A stretch of 64,000 nt of DNA from VFJQ01 sp044226525 (GTDB taxonomy: Bacteria > Verrucomicrobiota > Verrucomicrobiia > Chthoniobacterales > Chthoniobacteraceae), in NCBI GenBank assembly GCA_044226525.1, contig JBGAGV010000037.1:1-64000 (forward strand), written 5' to 3'. Below the pieces are notes generated by a model, which was given only the letters and a program-made list of their open reading frames with translations, ran no database searches and was not told where the DNA came from. Below are positions 61,201 to 64,000 of the stretch, piece after piece. Position numbers and translations under genes: made by a program. Within the stretch, counting starts at the first letter, position 1. Each line of letters starts with the position of its first letter.

Positions 61201-64000
61201 GGGAGGGCTCGTTGATCGATGCGAACACCGTCAAGATTCGCGACGAGCGCACGTATAACCAGCTCAAGAGCGGCCTCTGGGGCGACCTGCAGCTGACGAA
61301 CTATACCAAGGACACCAGCGGTAACAGCGTTTACACGGGTGCGGCGGAGAACAAGATTCTCGAGACGATTGCCACCTTCGAAGCCGGCAAGCAGGCGGAG
61401 TATGCCGCCTACTGGCAGTTCGCCGCCAACTACGACGGCACCAAGGTGAAACTGAGTGCCACCGAACTGGCGGCCTATCAGGATTACTTTGCGGCGCAGG
61501 GTAAGACGCCGGCGGAGATCACGGCGGCCATCGATACGATCGAGACCGCGCGCACCACGCAGTATTTCGTGCTGCAGGAGCAATTCACCACCTACTTTGC
61601 GGATCGTGGGATGACGTTCCCGACGTCGTTCGATCCGGCTTTTGTCTATACAGCGACGACGGCGAAGAAGAATGATATCCGTGCCAGCGTCAAGGTCTGG
61701 ACCGAGGACGAGTTGCTGAGCCTGATTGGGTCCGGCCTGCTGAAGACAGTCACCAGCACGCGGGCCGATACCGAAGCGGCGAACATCGTGGCGACCGATG
61801 TCACGATCGTCGATGACATCGGTAGCGTGGGCCGTTCTGCAGGGACTCTGCCGATTACGATCGACGGCCACACCTTCACGGAAGCGGAGCGAGTGGCCAT
61901 CGCCGCCGCGGAGCGCACCGACATTACGTATGTCGGCGGGGCGACGATCTCGGCGACCGTCAATTTCGTGGCCGCGTCGGGCGGCAACCCCGCGAAGATC
62001 GTCCGTTCCAACGGCACCTCATGGACGGGCTTGTCCGTCGGCATGGGCATCCGTCTGACTGGGGTCAGCCTCAATGCCAACCGGGACGAGAGCTTCTATA
62101 CGATCGCAGCGATTAGCGGCGATACGATCACGCTCGCCAGCGGCGACAACGTGCTGAACGAAAGCAATCGCAGCATGACCGTGCTGCCGATCGTGCTCGA
62201 CCCGCTCTTCGCGGCGCAAGGCACGGCCTCGAACGTCGAAGTCACGTTTACTTATCAGGGCTACAACGCGAGCGGTCAGCGTCTCGGCGACACCATTACC
62301 CGCACGAGCGGAAGCTGGACGACGGACGGCTATGTCGCCGGTTCGCTGGTGCGCGTGAGCGGCGCCACGGCGAATGCGACCGACGACGCCGAATATTTCA
62401 CCGTGGCGAGTGTCAGCGCCGACGGCACGGAGCTGATCTTGAATCCGCGGGATCGGGTCGTCACCGAATCGACCGCGACGACACTTGCGTTCACGCGTGG
62501 CGTGAAGCCCACCATCACCTCGATTCTCATCGCGCAGCGCGACGATGTGAACTTCAAGGCGTCGGGCAACATTACGATCTCGGCCGGCGGCAATGTCCTC
62601 ATCGGTTCCGCGCCTTACAAGGGCCAGGAAGCCCCGATGAACATCCTCAGGGTGGCCTCCGGTCTGGCGAGCACCCCTGCGAACGAAATTCGCATCAAGA
62701 GCTCGGAGAGCATCGTGAACAAGGCAGCCTCCGGCCAGCCGGCGGTCGTCGGTGGTGATCTTATTCTCGAATCGGGGCTCGGATCGATCGGGAGCTACTT
62801 GTCGCCGTTCCTGACTGACCTGCTCGACGGCAAGACGCTCACCGCGCGTGCGACCGGCGACATCTATGTCTTCGAGCACTCCGACGATCTTGCCGGAGAC
62901 ATGTATCTCGAGAGCGCCTATTCCCAGTCGGGCACGGTGCACCTCGAAGCCGATGGCTCGATCCTCGACGCGACGAACAACGGCCTCGTGAAGATCAAGG
63001 CCGGTCGCATCGAACTGAAGGCCGGCAACGCGATCGGTTCCGCCGACACGAACGGAATCCCAGATTACATCGAGGTCGATCTGGCCGATCCAGGCACGCT
63101 GACCGCCGTGGCCGATGGCAATATCTGGATTGCCGAAACCGCCGGCAACCTCAACGTCCGCGCCGTCCTTTCGGTGAATGGCGACGTGGACCTCGTCGCG
63201 CCGGTCTCCATCCTCGACGCTGCGGATGTGGCCGATTCGACCGATCCGGATTTCTACAGCCCCACCGGCACCTCCACCGATGTGACCACGGGGGTCCGTC
63301 CCGCCGCGAACATTCTCGGCAACAAGATCAAGCTCACGGCGACTCTCGGCAGTATCGGAGCCCTCGACAATCCGCTGGAAATCGACAGCGCCTATTCCAC
63401 CAGCGGCAGCAGCAGCACGCTGACGGCGGTGAGCGGTGACAACGCCTTCGTCGAAGAAACGAGCGGCGATCTCTATCTCAAGACGGTGCAGGTCGGCGAC
63501 GGTCTGACCGCTTTTGTCACGAACCCCGTGGGCAGCATTTACAACGGCAACGTCGGCTTCGACAACGTCGTGTCGGGCAAGCTCTGGCTCTTTGCCGCGA
63601 ACAATATCGGAACCTCGCAAAACCCGATCGCGACTCGCGTCGGCAACGTTAAGGGACTGGCCACAAGCGGCAATGTCTTCGTCGAAAACACCGGCGCAGT
63701 CACTGTGGGTGGCGTCACGGGTGGCGGGGCGGATGCGTCGGCTGCCGGCATCAAGGCGGGTGGCGAAGTGCGACTTGTGGCCCACAGCCCGATCGTCGTC
63801 GGCCTGGATATCCTTTCCGCGAGCAACATCGTTCTGATTTCGAACGACAACGCAATCCTTCTGCCCGACGTCATCCGGATTCTCCCCGGGGTTAAACTGA
63901 AGACGACGACTGCGGGCAGCGGCGACATTAGTCTGCTCTCGGGCGATGACATCATCATCGATGCCAATGCCTCGCTCGATGCCGCGGGCGCCGTCGTTCT
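40275..64000 (+). CDS. Giant LEPR-XLL/RTX-type surface protein (partial, runs off window)
   Basis: One reading frame from ATG 40275 to the window end, at least 7,908 codons; spot checks at 44.6, 45.9, 50.0, 54.0, 57.8, 61.0 and 64.0 kb all read as coherent protein in this frame. The N-terminus is basic (KKPKRPVQKKTKKAQPKSGK) and lacks a classical signal peptide; residues 34-47 (FALESFEPRLMFDA) match the LEPR-XLL leader motif of giant PVC-group proteins. Then: RTX-type repeats (GGAGNDTLAGDAGDD) to about 44.6 kb with flagellin-IN-like modules, a filamentous beta region, a degenerate repeat array to about 57.7 kb, and a mixed tail with a short coiled coil (about 57.8 kb). I saw no Cys in the parts I translated. 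Likely an exported Ca-binding adhesin, served by the three genes upstream. Confidence 0.9.
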   Translation, partial: MSFSPKKPKRPVQKKTKKAQPKSGKPAKPLEGRFALESFEPRLMFDAQPLATLSAGVLTLNTTDGSDSYVISRTGAGGGGSGDTVKIKNTVTGTEETYGASAGVTSIVIDGKKGNDTFDFSGGGLPVTVGVTVNGGDGSNTIVAQGTSNIWTLTGVGAGTVGTITFTSVTNLTGGSGDDTYVFSTGNLGSFFIDETAGGTDTLNFSASTAGITINLAKTAEQTVNSNLTLSLSAPDVIENVVGTAQADTITGNALDNVITGGAGNDTLAGDAGDDTYVVDSNSWGTDTITEEDGSDAIDFTAVSNDVTVAQQADGTFLLSNSTSSITFDAVENLSGGTGVNSIDYSLATKGVVVNLGSGLSSDFTSLSGFSNITGSGFDDTLIGDDSANTIKGGAGDDVIAGNGGADSIDGGTGTDRLFESRDVDFTLTNTSLSDGTDTDTLTSIEAATLIGGASANTIDASAFTGNVTLDGGSIIQLSLINGGIGLRTTDLEQVDLLGHEATVLLSSLNQGGGVRYVAGKDFRITLTDGTTIDVDFSASVTTLKGAIDTILAAANAVENGRLKVSVDPDTSNSLLLEDTKELGGDIKVTALNSSNTALDLGILGEGSGGILAGNSISDISADLRVTLADGTRLDFDLSGITTLNDLLDKLNNEDSRFTVRINSAGTGLNLRDTSGGAGAFTAVSLNGSFAATDLGVTAAGAGGLITGTSIVGSGNFRLDGRLDNDTLTGGSGDDFFIGAGGSDTIVGGGGTDTIIAQRDTNFTLTDTTLTYGSGDLVSISGIEKARLTGGDSANTIDASAFTLGSVTLLGLAGNDILKGGSGDDILSGGLGLDTLDGGGGTNTALEQGARALIVGTTASSTLDLAEGLNEVVSVAFTGTVTGGTFKLTYNGESTDSLAYNATYQDVQSALERLKSIGDGDVSVTQAQAGDPWIITFRGKSGGKDQPNITAASINLTGGGTVAATVTTTGTTILNSLTNIQQADIYGSLGSDELDASGFGGTVTFRGGAGDDVLIGTANADILEGGDGDDRITGGEGNDTIDAGLGLDTLVESNDVNFTLTNTTLTVSGSVSETDTISGFEFAELTGGAGANTINVAAFTGLSPDTPVAWLNGGLGLGATDGTIANLSGVTKTTLLSALNRGAGVRVVSGADFNIKLRNGTTVAIDLGTAATLDDLFAKIHAQAPTVTASMDSTGTSIKLVDSGSGSGNLQVTTVGFSNTAADLGILGTGSGGTLVGNPLTDGASDILITLTDGKKVYVDLSDVETLQDVFDAIEAADARLTAGLNAARSAIVIVDSTSGASSLAIAARNGSTAGTSLGIIGSAPGANKTTLTGSVIAIAQTILDGAGGNDTITGSAGSDRITGGLGTDTLDGGGGTDTLVEQRDADLTLTNSALEVGATNEDTISNFEAAELTGGTGVNTLDATAFGGAVILSTGGGLDILKGSTTGNTEYRIDITGLTAPTSANDPTHQVAITVGGGSTESSIVIDHPADSVTQSDLWWTKITGNTAKTDYKLTKRNASLDVGHSTDQKLTLTTDLIFNGRNITLEAGTVEIIGKTLDTSSTSGNGGKISILGKHILIDGGAILKSTTTSSGSSAGEIEISAVEDRGQITALGFANVDLLDTDINIGAATISGGDISITGTADSSAFLKEEDFGKKPFISLFGSELLGGIIKSLEGLALGAAVSYSRSTTHINIGTSDTTATVINADNLTVEATATVDVGAAPLPFNVAVAVGIARTAATINVGNATINTSNDLIIHSTVENTLGVEAGAENLRYQLPVFALGISVIDSDSTATISPKANLTVGRDLYIQAETTDTNENTAEATVDSKGPFGAAIAISVEHGDTLAALDGTATVTRNINVTAKAATEDSALSASAAVGEDEEESVRDDVLEVVEGASNEGTSAAEGTAPIAQSIFDKVLGDKLGDLVKDKFGSSDKNVTRKTWQGAIGVGVVEDVNNATARIGDGVLGDSAHAAVVKAEGFINVTASVENTPDMTVTASTSFDAEAADKAALEDPAEGEPKVTGEVKDGVSIAVGVGGYHDSADAHVAGNAKVDAKGAIGIDAQTTNEFDPEDTFGSNLATPFKDIESTYKTSDGDQTLNGDDTVEVPANYGGTDKAKTVYKYIGLDGYQTDLSTEDYTDDSRWEERNVGTETTFGFISTLTGYLDDNLGLDSQLANSWTQSTAEGQKRASVAGAVNVWMLDHNATARIENGAQINQTVAYQTTDQEVTVNAASQNDTIDLGGNFKTIGFGDLADKEWKKNLKEFSPLGSNTEDGKGAVGATALLYFYSNNVAAQIQDGVFLQASQLDVTAANGVFGVTVGASGGAAKENAFTGVGLYNGITNTTIASIGGRSTLNIGGDVTISAEDTSYAITVAGSLGKAGKVGVGASAAINDISRSTLAFIGNSLGNTTLGANGSMTVDGAVSLSAANDGFFGTFAVAGAKATNAKVPEENEPAQRTAVAGAVGLALNLMTDSTQAYIYHATVDATGDVTLSATNGSIVEAFAIGGAMATGNVNSVALAGAAAVNKVDNQTKAFIKDSNDLDTADQRGITSSGGSVTLDATDSTQAFVQAGAVSIAWGQTAENSTSTRTLSIGASVALNLIGDGSGSVVETSIANSKVTADGDVVANASVDGKFHALAVGGSVSAAQGGAVSGTSLAGAAAGAYSSNTVTTTIQSYISGASTVTTGTTGKLTLTAKDLTKLLRADAFGLAVAYAASMKTGSSTGALAIGVGVGRNKLKNTIQAFISNSTVDAGGNIDLEADSQADVSTLGVGVAASVARGTGSTGALAGAGSAALNEIDNTIATYIANSGGTKHVNSTSGSITLNANDDTDVTGVAGTIAFALGLKNAGSGGTAAVAAGVAVVLNDIGSNGGSSVKSYIDNSEVTAATTLSMTAQTTSSIFAIAAGGSGAVAGSTSGTGVTGALAGAGVGTSNTIKQTISTAITGDSIVTATAGAATLRATDSSEIKADAGAVAVAVAASTSGGTAVSGSVGVAVALNTIQNTVSAYVDAASLSGKSITIKAESKKDPTSSSDYRIDALAFSAAGSGAVSTGGSGATGALAGAGSGARNQIDNTIAAYIKNSNGAKSVETTAGGLTITAADDSSIRSDTGGFALALSASLGSGSAGAASIGASISKNDIGTGSGQSVLAYIDNSVVNVAGPLSVTAGTTAVIDALALAGSAAVGVSSSSGSAGALAGAGVGTLNTITQNVHASIGNDSDVTVDNGGAGLPGNVTVSATDDSEIDSEAIAIAVGVGASASGSAGALAIGFSGAFNKINNDVLAEIDQASLSAAAGNVSLTASSDGSITTLAVAASAAVGASSQNALALSGGGAVAMNTILGDTNAVISDSSVDSGGSVSLLSQRNAAIDAVVPAVALGIGAGGSNSGAAAIGISVARNFIGWDPSSSSVTATYDSTHAPLTTLAKGDKIRIVGGPLGGDIYEYIGTTLTDGDPNTTGNQTIDLSVQSYNDTSAWKLVNANSAPSQVLAYLDNSAVNATGALTIDARGDATIDAVVIAASAALSGGGTTGVGVSGAGVYAENKINSDVEAFINGDGSDTATDGVNAGSAFISATDSSSIDAIAGAAALAGSVGGTTGVAVSIGLSMAFNEISGNTAAFIANADQGVTTTTGGLQISALSQGRHLFDFTSTTLTAANLDDAAKADQNDPGTTTVNEATVDAAADKAILATLRGIFSTNGTTLPTVDTVGTDAMLGFDAGKATPAEILNTNQIRFGGAHGYETGDKILYTNTGTAITGLASGTYYYVIKVSDTVIKLATTEGNATSGTAIPTLAAPSGGLSAQSFRKMWDLREGTTVKAANGNVYRFIGTDRSDANLSTENYASTTDWAQVEKLKLSILVAGQSWSLVAPDGESYVITKTSTGFSVSQNSINALSAAASLAASFGGTTGVAVSGAGAVSQNVILTKTNAYGDNSIIVSADDVTLSAGSDSTISSAVVAASAAIGGGGTTGVGASIGIAVARNFIGWTPDATTETPAEVRAYLKNSSVNATDDLSQTALANQTISSLVIAGSAAVAAGGTAGVGVSGSGVYAENKIGVDVAAFIDGDRGTGTAGISADSITLDAEDTSTIDALAGAASLAASLGGTAGVSVSIGVSLARNTITSDVNAYIANADGLSANGTDLGVVATGSGGITISASENASISAVSAAASLAAGFGGTAGVAVSGAGADAKNVILTGTNAYVTASNVTSAGTMDLTATNAAKIDADIIAASFAATIGGTAGVGASIGVAIAHNFIGYSDDGSTRQPATVQAYIQNAVIDSTGKLTLLANDTASIQSNVFAGAAALAGGGVAGVGAAGAGASAENRVAVLAKAYIDGDSTAGVTPTGVKASAMEIQATDSSAITTFTGAASIAAALGGVAGVAASVGVGLARNVISNEVAAYAQNLSHAGLITTDTADGDIVLLANSNATITSTAAAASLAVALGGIGAVSVSGAGADAKNVILTKTNAFISGSTITSADDVSVQALQGSTINATVATAALSAAIGGAAGVGASIGASLARNYIGYSEDGSTQVPAEVRAYVLNSSIDARGKLTESALSTSTIKSTVVSGSVAVAGAAGAGVGAAGAGSSTENKVATSIKAYIDGVGSTGIAATDVALTAQDQSTIEAKAGAASIAGSFGAAGVSVSIGVGLARNTIANDVAAYITNAPGSGSVAGVSTEPRLSTVQTSATVRVGDRVRLADNYAAPTYNTTLSGGTKSVSLVAGNTVSLDAAYGVANFQATTTGTPPVNTRTVAYGNFVQVNSGSVYRFIGGTGTTQTFDINAENYSDTARWVQVGGTAGATYVYVGTSGTLDISRQDYTSANWKKVGGTGGGIYEFIGTAGTLNLGREDYSDTNRWTLVTAGDIAVTAMEKATIKGTATAASLAVAGGLAGVAISGAGANAENIITNSTQAYTQSSTLSSGRDLKLTATDQSTINALIVSVAAAAAGGAVGVGAAIGSSTAQNTIGYASDGVTLQPSQVRAYINNSQVGTRGTVGLLADETATITANVDAGSVALAGGGVAVAASGAGVDVKNKIAIAVDTHISNTTGTGITTKGGDVTLTSRDTSTITATGLAASLSGAVGVVGSGAAAIGVALSTNTITNTVDAYLANSTLNTTSGGLRIAATENATVTGSSMAAAVAASYGVGAAFSGGGANAIATITDTTRAFTDLSTLNLGGNLDVNATNTSTASAQVLATAASYGLISAAASGALANAIVLPQVAAYVKDTNVAAYDVTITGRAIPKAFANAAGLSVSSGAAMGVSSATSTIGQQGTNPTVLTYIGGASRTITANNLTVSALESLPAAGDTAYAKAQGAAGGLLIGVDATITTVSTTYDVRSYVAGGTTLNIQNAASVLANTNSKQEAISSSAALGLIAVGATKADATSNTKTNASLGDNVKVTAGTLTVSATGGDDNYAETTAGAGGVVGVAAAAPTTSSTSVTNASIGAGNTTNAINLTRGVGLFNLTAQHTSTFNTRVITDSFGFLSGAGAVASNVVNSTVNAATANNAVVNARGIDISAENRTEKPALTGGADNVKATTGGLAAAAGATSTSTLTLNTNVNIGNGSKLEVTGPVSNSHVFKLRALNTINGVDSLTFTTGGALSGAGADLTFRTALDRATVTIGAGASLLSSGALDLSARGTGNVKGTISAETYGAATVATGTSTVDIRPDNRIVIMPGVGTYLRAYGDLNLTAGRSYDSDLVVSTDKYNVESRWDGVAGSAIPISDIDANAFLFTANSISVGADALLQSARQATLYAAKETTATVLGKAKATSWISAVGDLLSGNNQDAYSGHSLAESQGLVTVNGTVETGITRHQTLTLTGWNDVTGEITAYSADAGITFKTKLKQLQSNLVQELRQDEATLAQFGHSNATLAAYYTGEIARIKAELDASGQSRQVERVDANGQGTGVFDTVYPSREVLAVVVDQINAQPGRIEVNTDQLTGTGKFIAPGDVTVSITNATPFFLDLKGINIPAVAQGLYYNGSLVTQNSDIAATNQTNADTDNSFGYSGVDPTAVAQPANFSQVPALVSGSNAPLIEVKNTFNINTVTLSDGSKYPWPDITILGPADGGSGIYNDLGDVVLQVPPAGSGNINILGAIRSKNLTVIAGGDVYVTGLSAFSVGGEAASLLGPATTGTYNAGAATAPGVVAADPSSAAFQAALGNTTGLFFSLTSLRDFDTLLSRFTSPIAGDYLSPYLWNQIPSDTRTLLQDTTRSTYQREAGMVRALNDIALGTSLWNLLPTGNGTAIPFILPSGLIFSGFNISDATKTTGASNPTGMALIALNHRLLQEAYSTALEQGSTPYNIFGDRIHIEAEYLNINGTIQSGRDSYALTINDASLTEANSLMAAGQAGKIYLDQTSSRNPGFSVYYNSFEGRFEVDEIKASGGQVELLGKVLNTGTGEIRVLGGYATVAINNTTAKNVMLNRLDLSQRGAGTLLIVDKASGSPVLGPGLSKDAVATTGTAASRNYTSLYQWNPTGVTLTTNGSSDAVAAHEGTVAQLTGYNSSYQPGGTWRYAWTTVVDQNLIKRKHTESGSWAGFIPDVFQDENISWDSIEVRGTPHYSGSGPFFYEFTDTATDPSGATSATDDYNYKLTTITTSSGPVQNVYHDDYWTWYGSHVYVNDYQQISGQEVDHTHSVNATRPISIKFIGSTVGELTVNSNSGGSVILNGPLLNPSGLTSVATTGSITSIGDAYLSGSLVRLNAGTGIGTASSPIRTDVADIAYKFDSALAGASLLNTPEFNYASSIGTKALVKYNTVRLIDSYDSTKGKPGSVYRYVGGNASLDLSTQNYFDVTKWQEVAPTTQDVVKVADKFYRYIGAPASITLSTATFTDTTKWVEVIERPSLSATTTTGSVAIYEIAGDLPVNTIRASNGGDVTVTVASGALTVARDNATQYSSGSIVGGRLNVTALGGGVGESTAHPLMINSGLGSGSMSSGVLDVTLNAMGDVFISEIEGDLLLNQLITTGKAWINVWEGSLIDANTVKIRDERTYNQLKSGLWGDLQLTNYTKDTSGNSVYTGAAENKILETIATFEAGKQAEYAAYWQFAANYDGTKVKLSATELAAYQDYFAAQGKTPAEITAAIDTIETARTTQYFVLQEQFTTYFADRGMTFPTSFDPAFVYTATTAKKNDIRASVKVWTEDELLSLIGSGLLKTVTSTRADTEAANIVATDVTIVDDIGSVGRSAGTLPITIDGHTFTEAERVAIAAAERTDITYVGGATISATVNFVAASGGNPAKIVRSNGTSWTGLSVGMGIRLTGVSLNANRDESFYTIAAISGDTITLASGDNVLNESNRSMTVLPIVLDPLFAAQGTASNVEVTFTYQGYNASGQRLGDTITRTSGSWTTDGYVAGSLVRVSGATANATDDAEYFTVASVSADGTELILNPRDRVVTESTATTLAFTRGVKPTITSILIAQRDDVNFKASGNITISAGGNVLIGSAPYKGQEAPMNILRVASGLASTPANEIRIKSSESIVNKAASGQPAVVGGDLILESGLGSIGSYLSPFLTDLLDGKTLTARATGDIYVFEHSDDLAGDMYLESAYSQSGTVHLEADGSILDATNNGLVKIKAGRIELKAGNAIGSADTNGIPDYIEVDLADPGTLTAVADGNIWIAETAGNLNVRAVLSVNGDVDLVAPVSILDAADVADSTDPDFYSPTGTSTDVTTGVRPAANILGNKIKLTATLGSIGALDNPLEIDSAYSTSGSSSTLTAVSGDNAFVEETSGDLYLKTVQVGDGLTAFVTNPVGSIYNGNVGFDNVVSGKLWLFAANNIGTSQNPIATRVGNVKGLATSGNVFVENTGAVTVGGVTGGGADASAAGIKAGGEVRLVAHSPIVVGLDILSASNIVLISNDNAILLPDVIRILPGVKLKTTTAGSGDISLLSGDDIIIDANASLDAAGAVV
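40617..44560 (+). repeat. RTX-type Ca-binding repeats inside the giant gene
   Basis: Clusters of nonapeptide-type Gly/Asp repeats (GGAGNDTLAGDAGDDTY at about 41.06 kb, GGSGDDILSGG at about 42.73 kb, GGAGNDTITGS at about 44.31 kb), alternating with blocks of the form FTLTNT-xLTS-IEAATLIGG-ANTIDASAFTG. RTX repeats form Ca-binding beta-rolls outside the cell. The block order repeats about six times. Confidence 0.8.
50440..55620 (+). repeat. Four-module super-repeat of ~810 bp inside the giant gene
   Basis: Units of ~65-70 residues occur in a fixed order: A (AKNVILTKTNAFI), B (ARNFIGYSxDGSTQxPAEV), C (AENKIxVDVAAFIDGD), D (ARNTIxNDVAAYIxNA). The B-unit Asn codon lies at 50475, 52218, 53031, 53835 and 55164, so undisturbed copies are 813 and 804 bp apart. 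The longer gaps are explained by insertions in or after unit D (about 51.15-51.95 and 54.27-54.85 kb) and in the first B unit. Confidence 0.75.
54525..54855 (+). repeat. Three tandem aromatic (VYRFIG...DY.D..W) modules
   Basis: Three adjacent copies of a ~35-45 residue module: VYRFIGG...NAENYSDTARWVQV, TYVYVGTSGTLDISRQDY...NWKKV, and IYEFIGTAGTLNLGREDYSD..RWTLV. Five further single copies lie near 46.63, 50.58, 51.74, 60.60 and 60.72 kb. Confidence 0.75.

Overview
The window reads as chromosomal DNA of a Gram-negative, high-GC bacterium, most likely from the PVC group and probably Verrucomicrobiota. The pointers are an LPS-assembly LptE and BamD-like pair, a hopanoid radical SAM protein (HpnJ), GYF_2 and PQQ-propeller proteins of a kind common in that phylum, and a giant surface-type protein with a LEPR-XLL-like leader. 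No rRNA, tRNA or CRISPR array was recognised. The phylum is inferred from gene content.

Bases 1-5500 are accessory: a SEC-C protein, a broken gene with a DACNV-like sensor fragment, a complete 1.45 kb IS256-family element with a visible 9-bp target duplication, and a CHAT/caspase-like protein paired with a small membrane protein. Bases 6000-26200 look like ordinary chromosome: GYF_2 protein, two PQQ-propeller genes (one with an in-frame amber codon), hpnJ, bamD-lptE-rsmI, glutathione peroxidase, universal stress protein, an M16 peptidase pair, gluQRS, a VOC protein, a hybrid sensor kinase with its response regulator, and a class V aminotransferase.

Bases 26200-33700 hold stress and sulfur functions: a YugP-like metallopeptidase, a CoA-disulfide reductase/rhodanese operon divergent from an ArsR-type regulator, and an overlapping ppk2-sulP-VIT operon. 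A 17-bp palindromic element (TAGGACC-NN-GGTCCGAT) occurs three times here, each time ahead of a gene and in the same orientation towards it, suggesting a small local regulon.

Bases 33950-64000 form the most interesting unit. A GAF-HlyD adaptor, a PqqD/M50 peptidase/HlyD fusion and a shortened SecA paralogue are packed almost without gaps. They are followed, after an AT-rich leader, by one reading frame that stays open from 40275 to the window end (at least 7,908 codons). That protein has a basic N-terminus with a LEPR-XLL-like motif, RTX-type Ca-binding repeats, flagellin-IN-like modules, a long array of degenerate repeats with an ~810-bp four-module super-repeat, and eight aromatic modules that resemble carbohydrate-binding domains. 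I infer a dedicated export and processing route for a giant adhesin-like surface protein.
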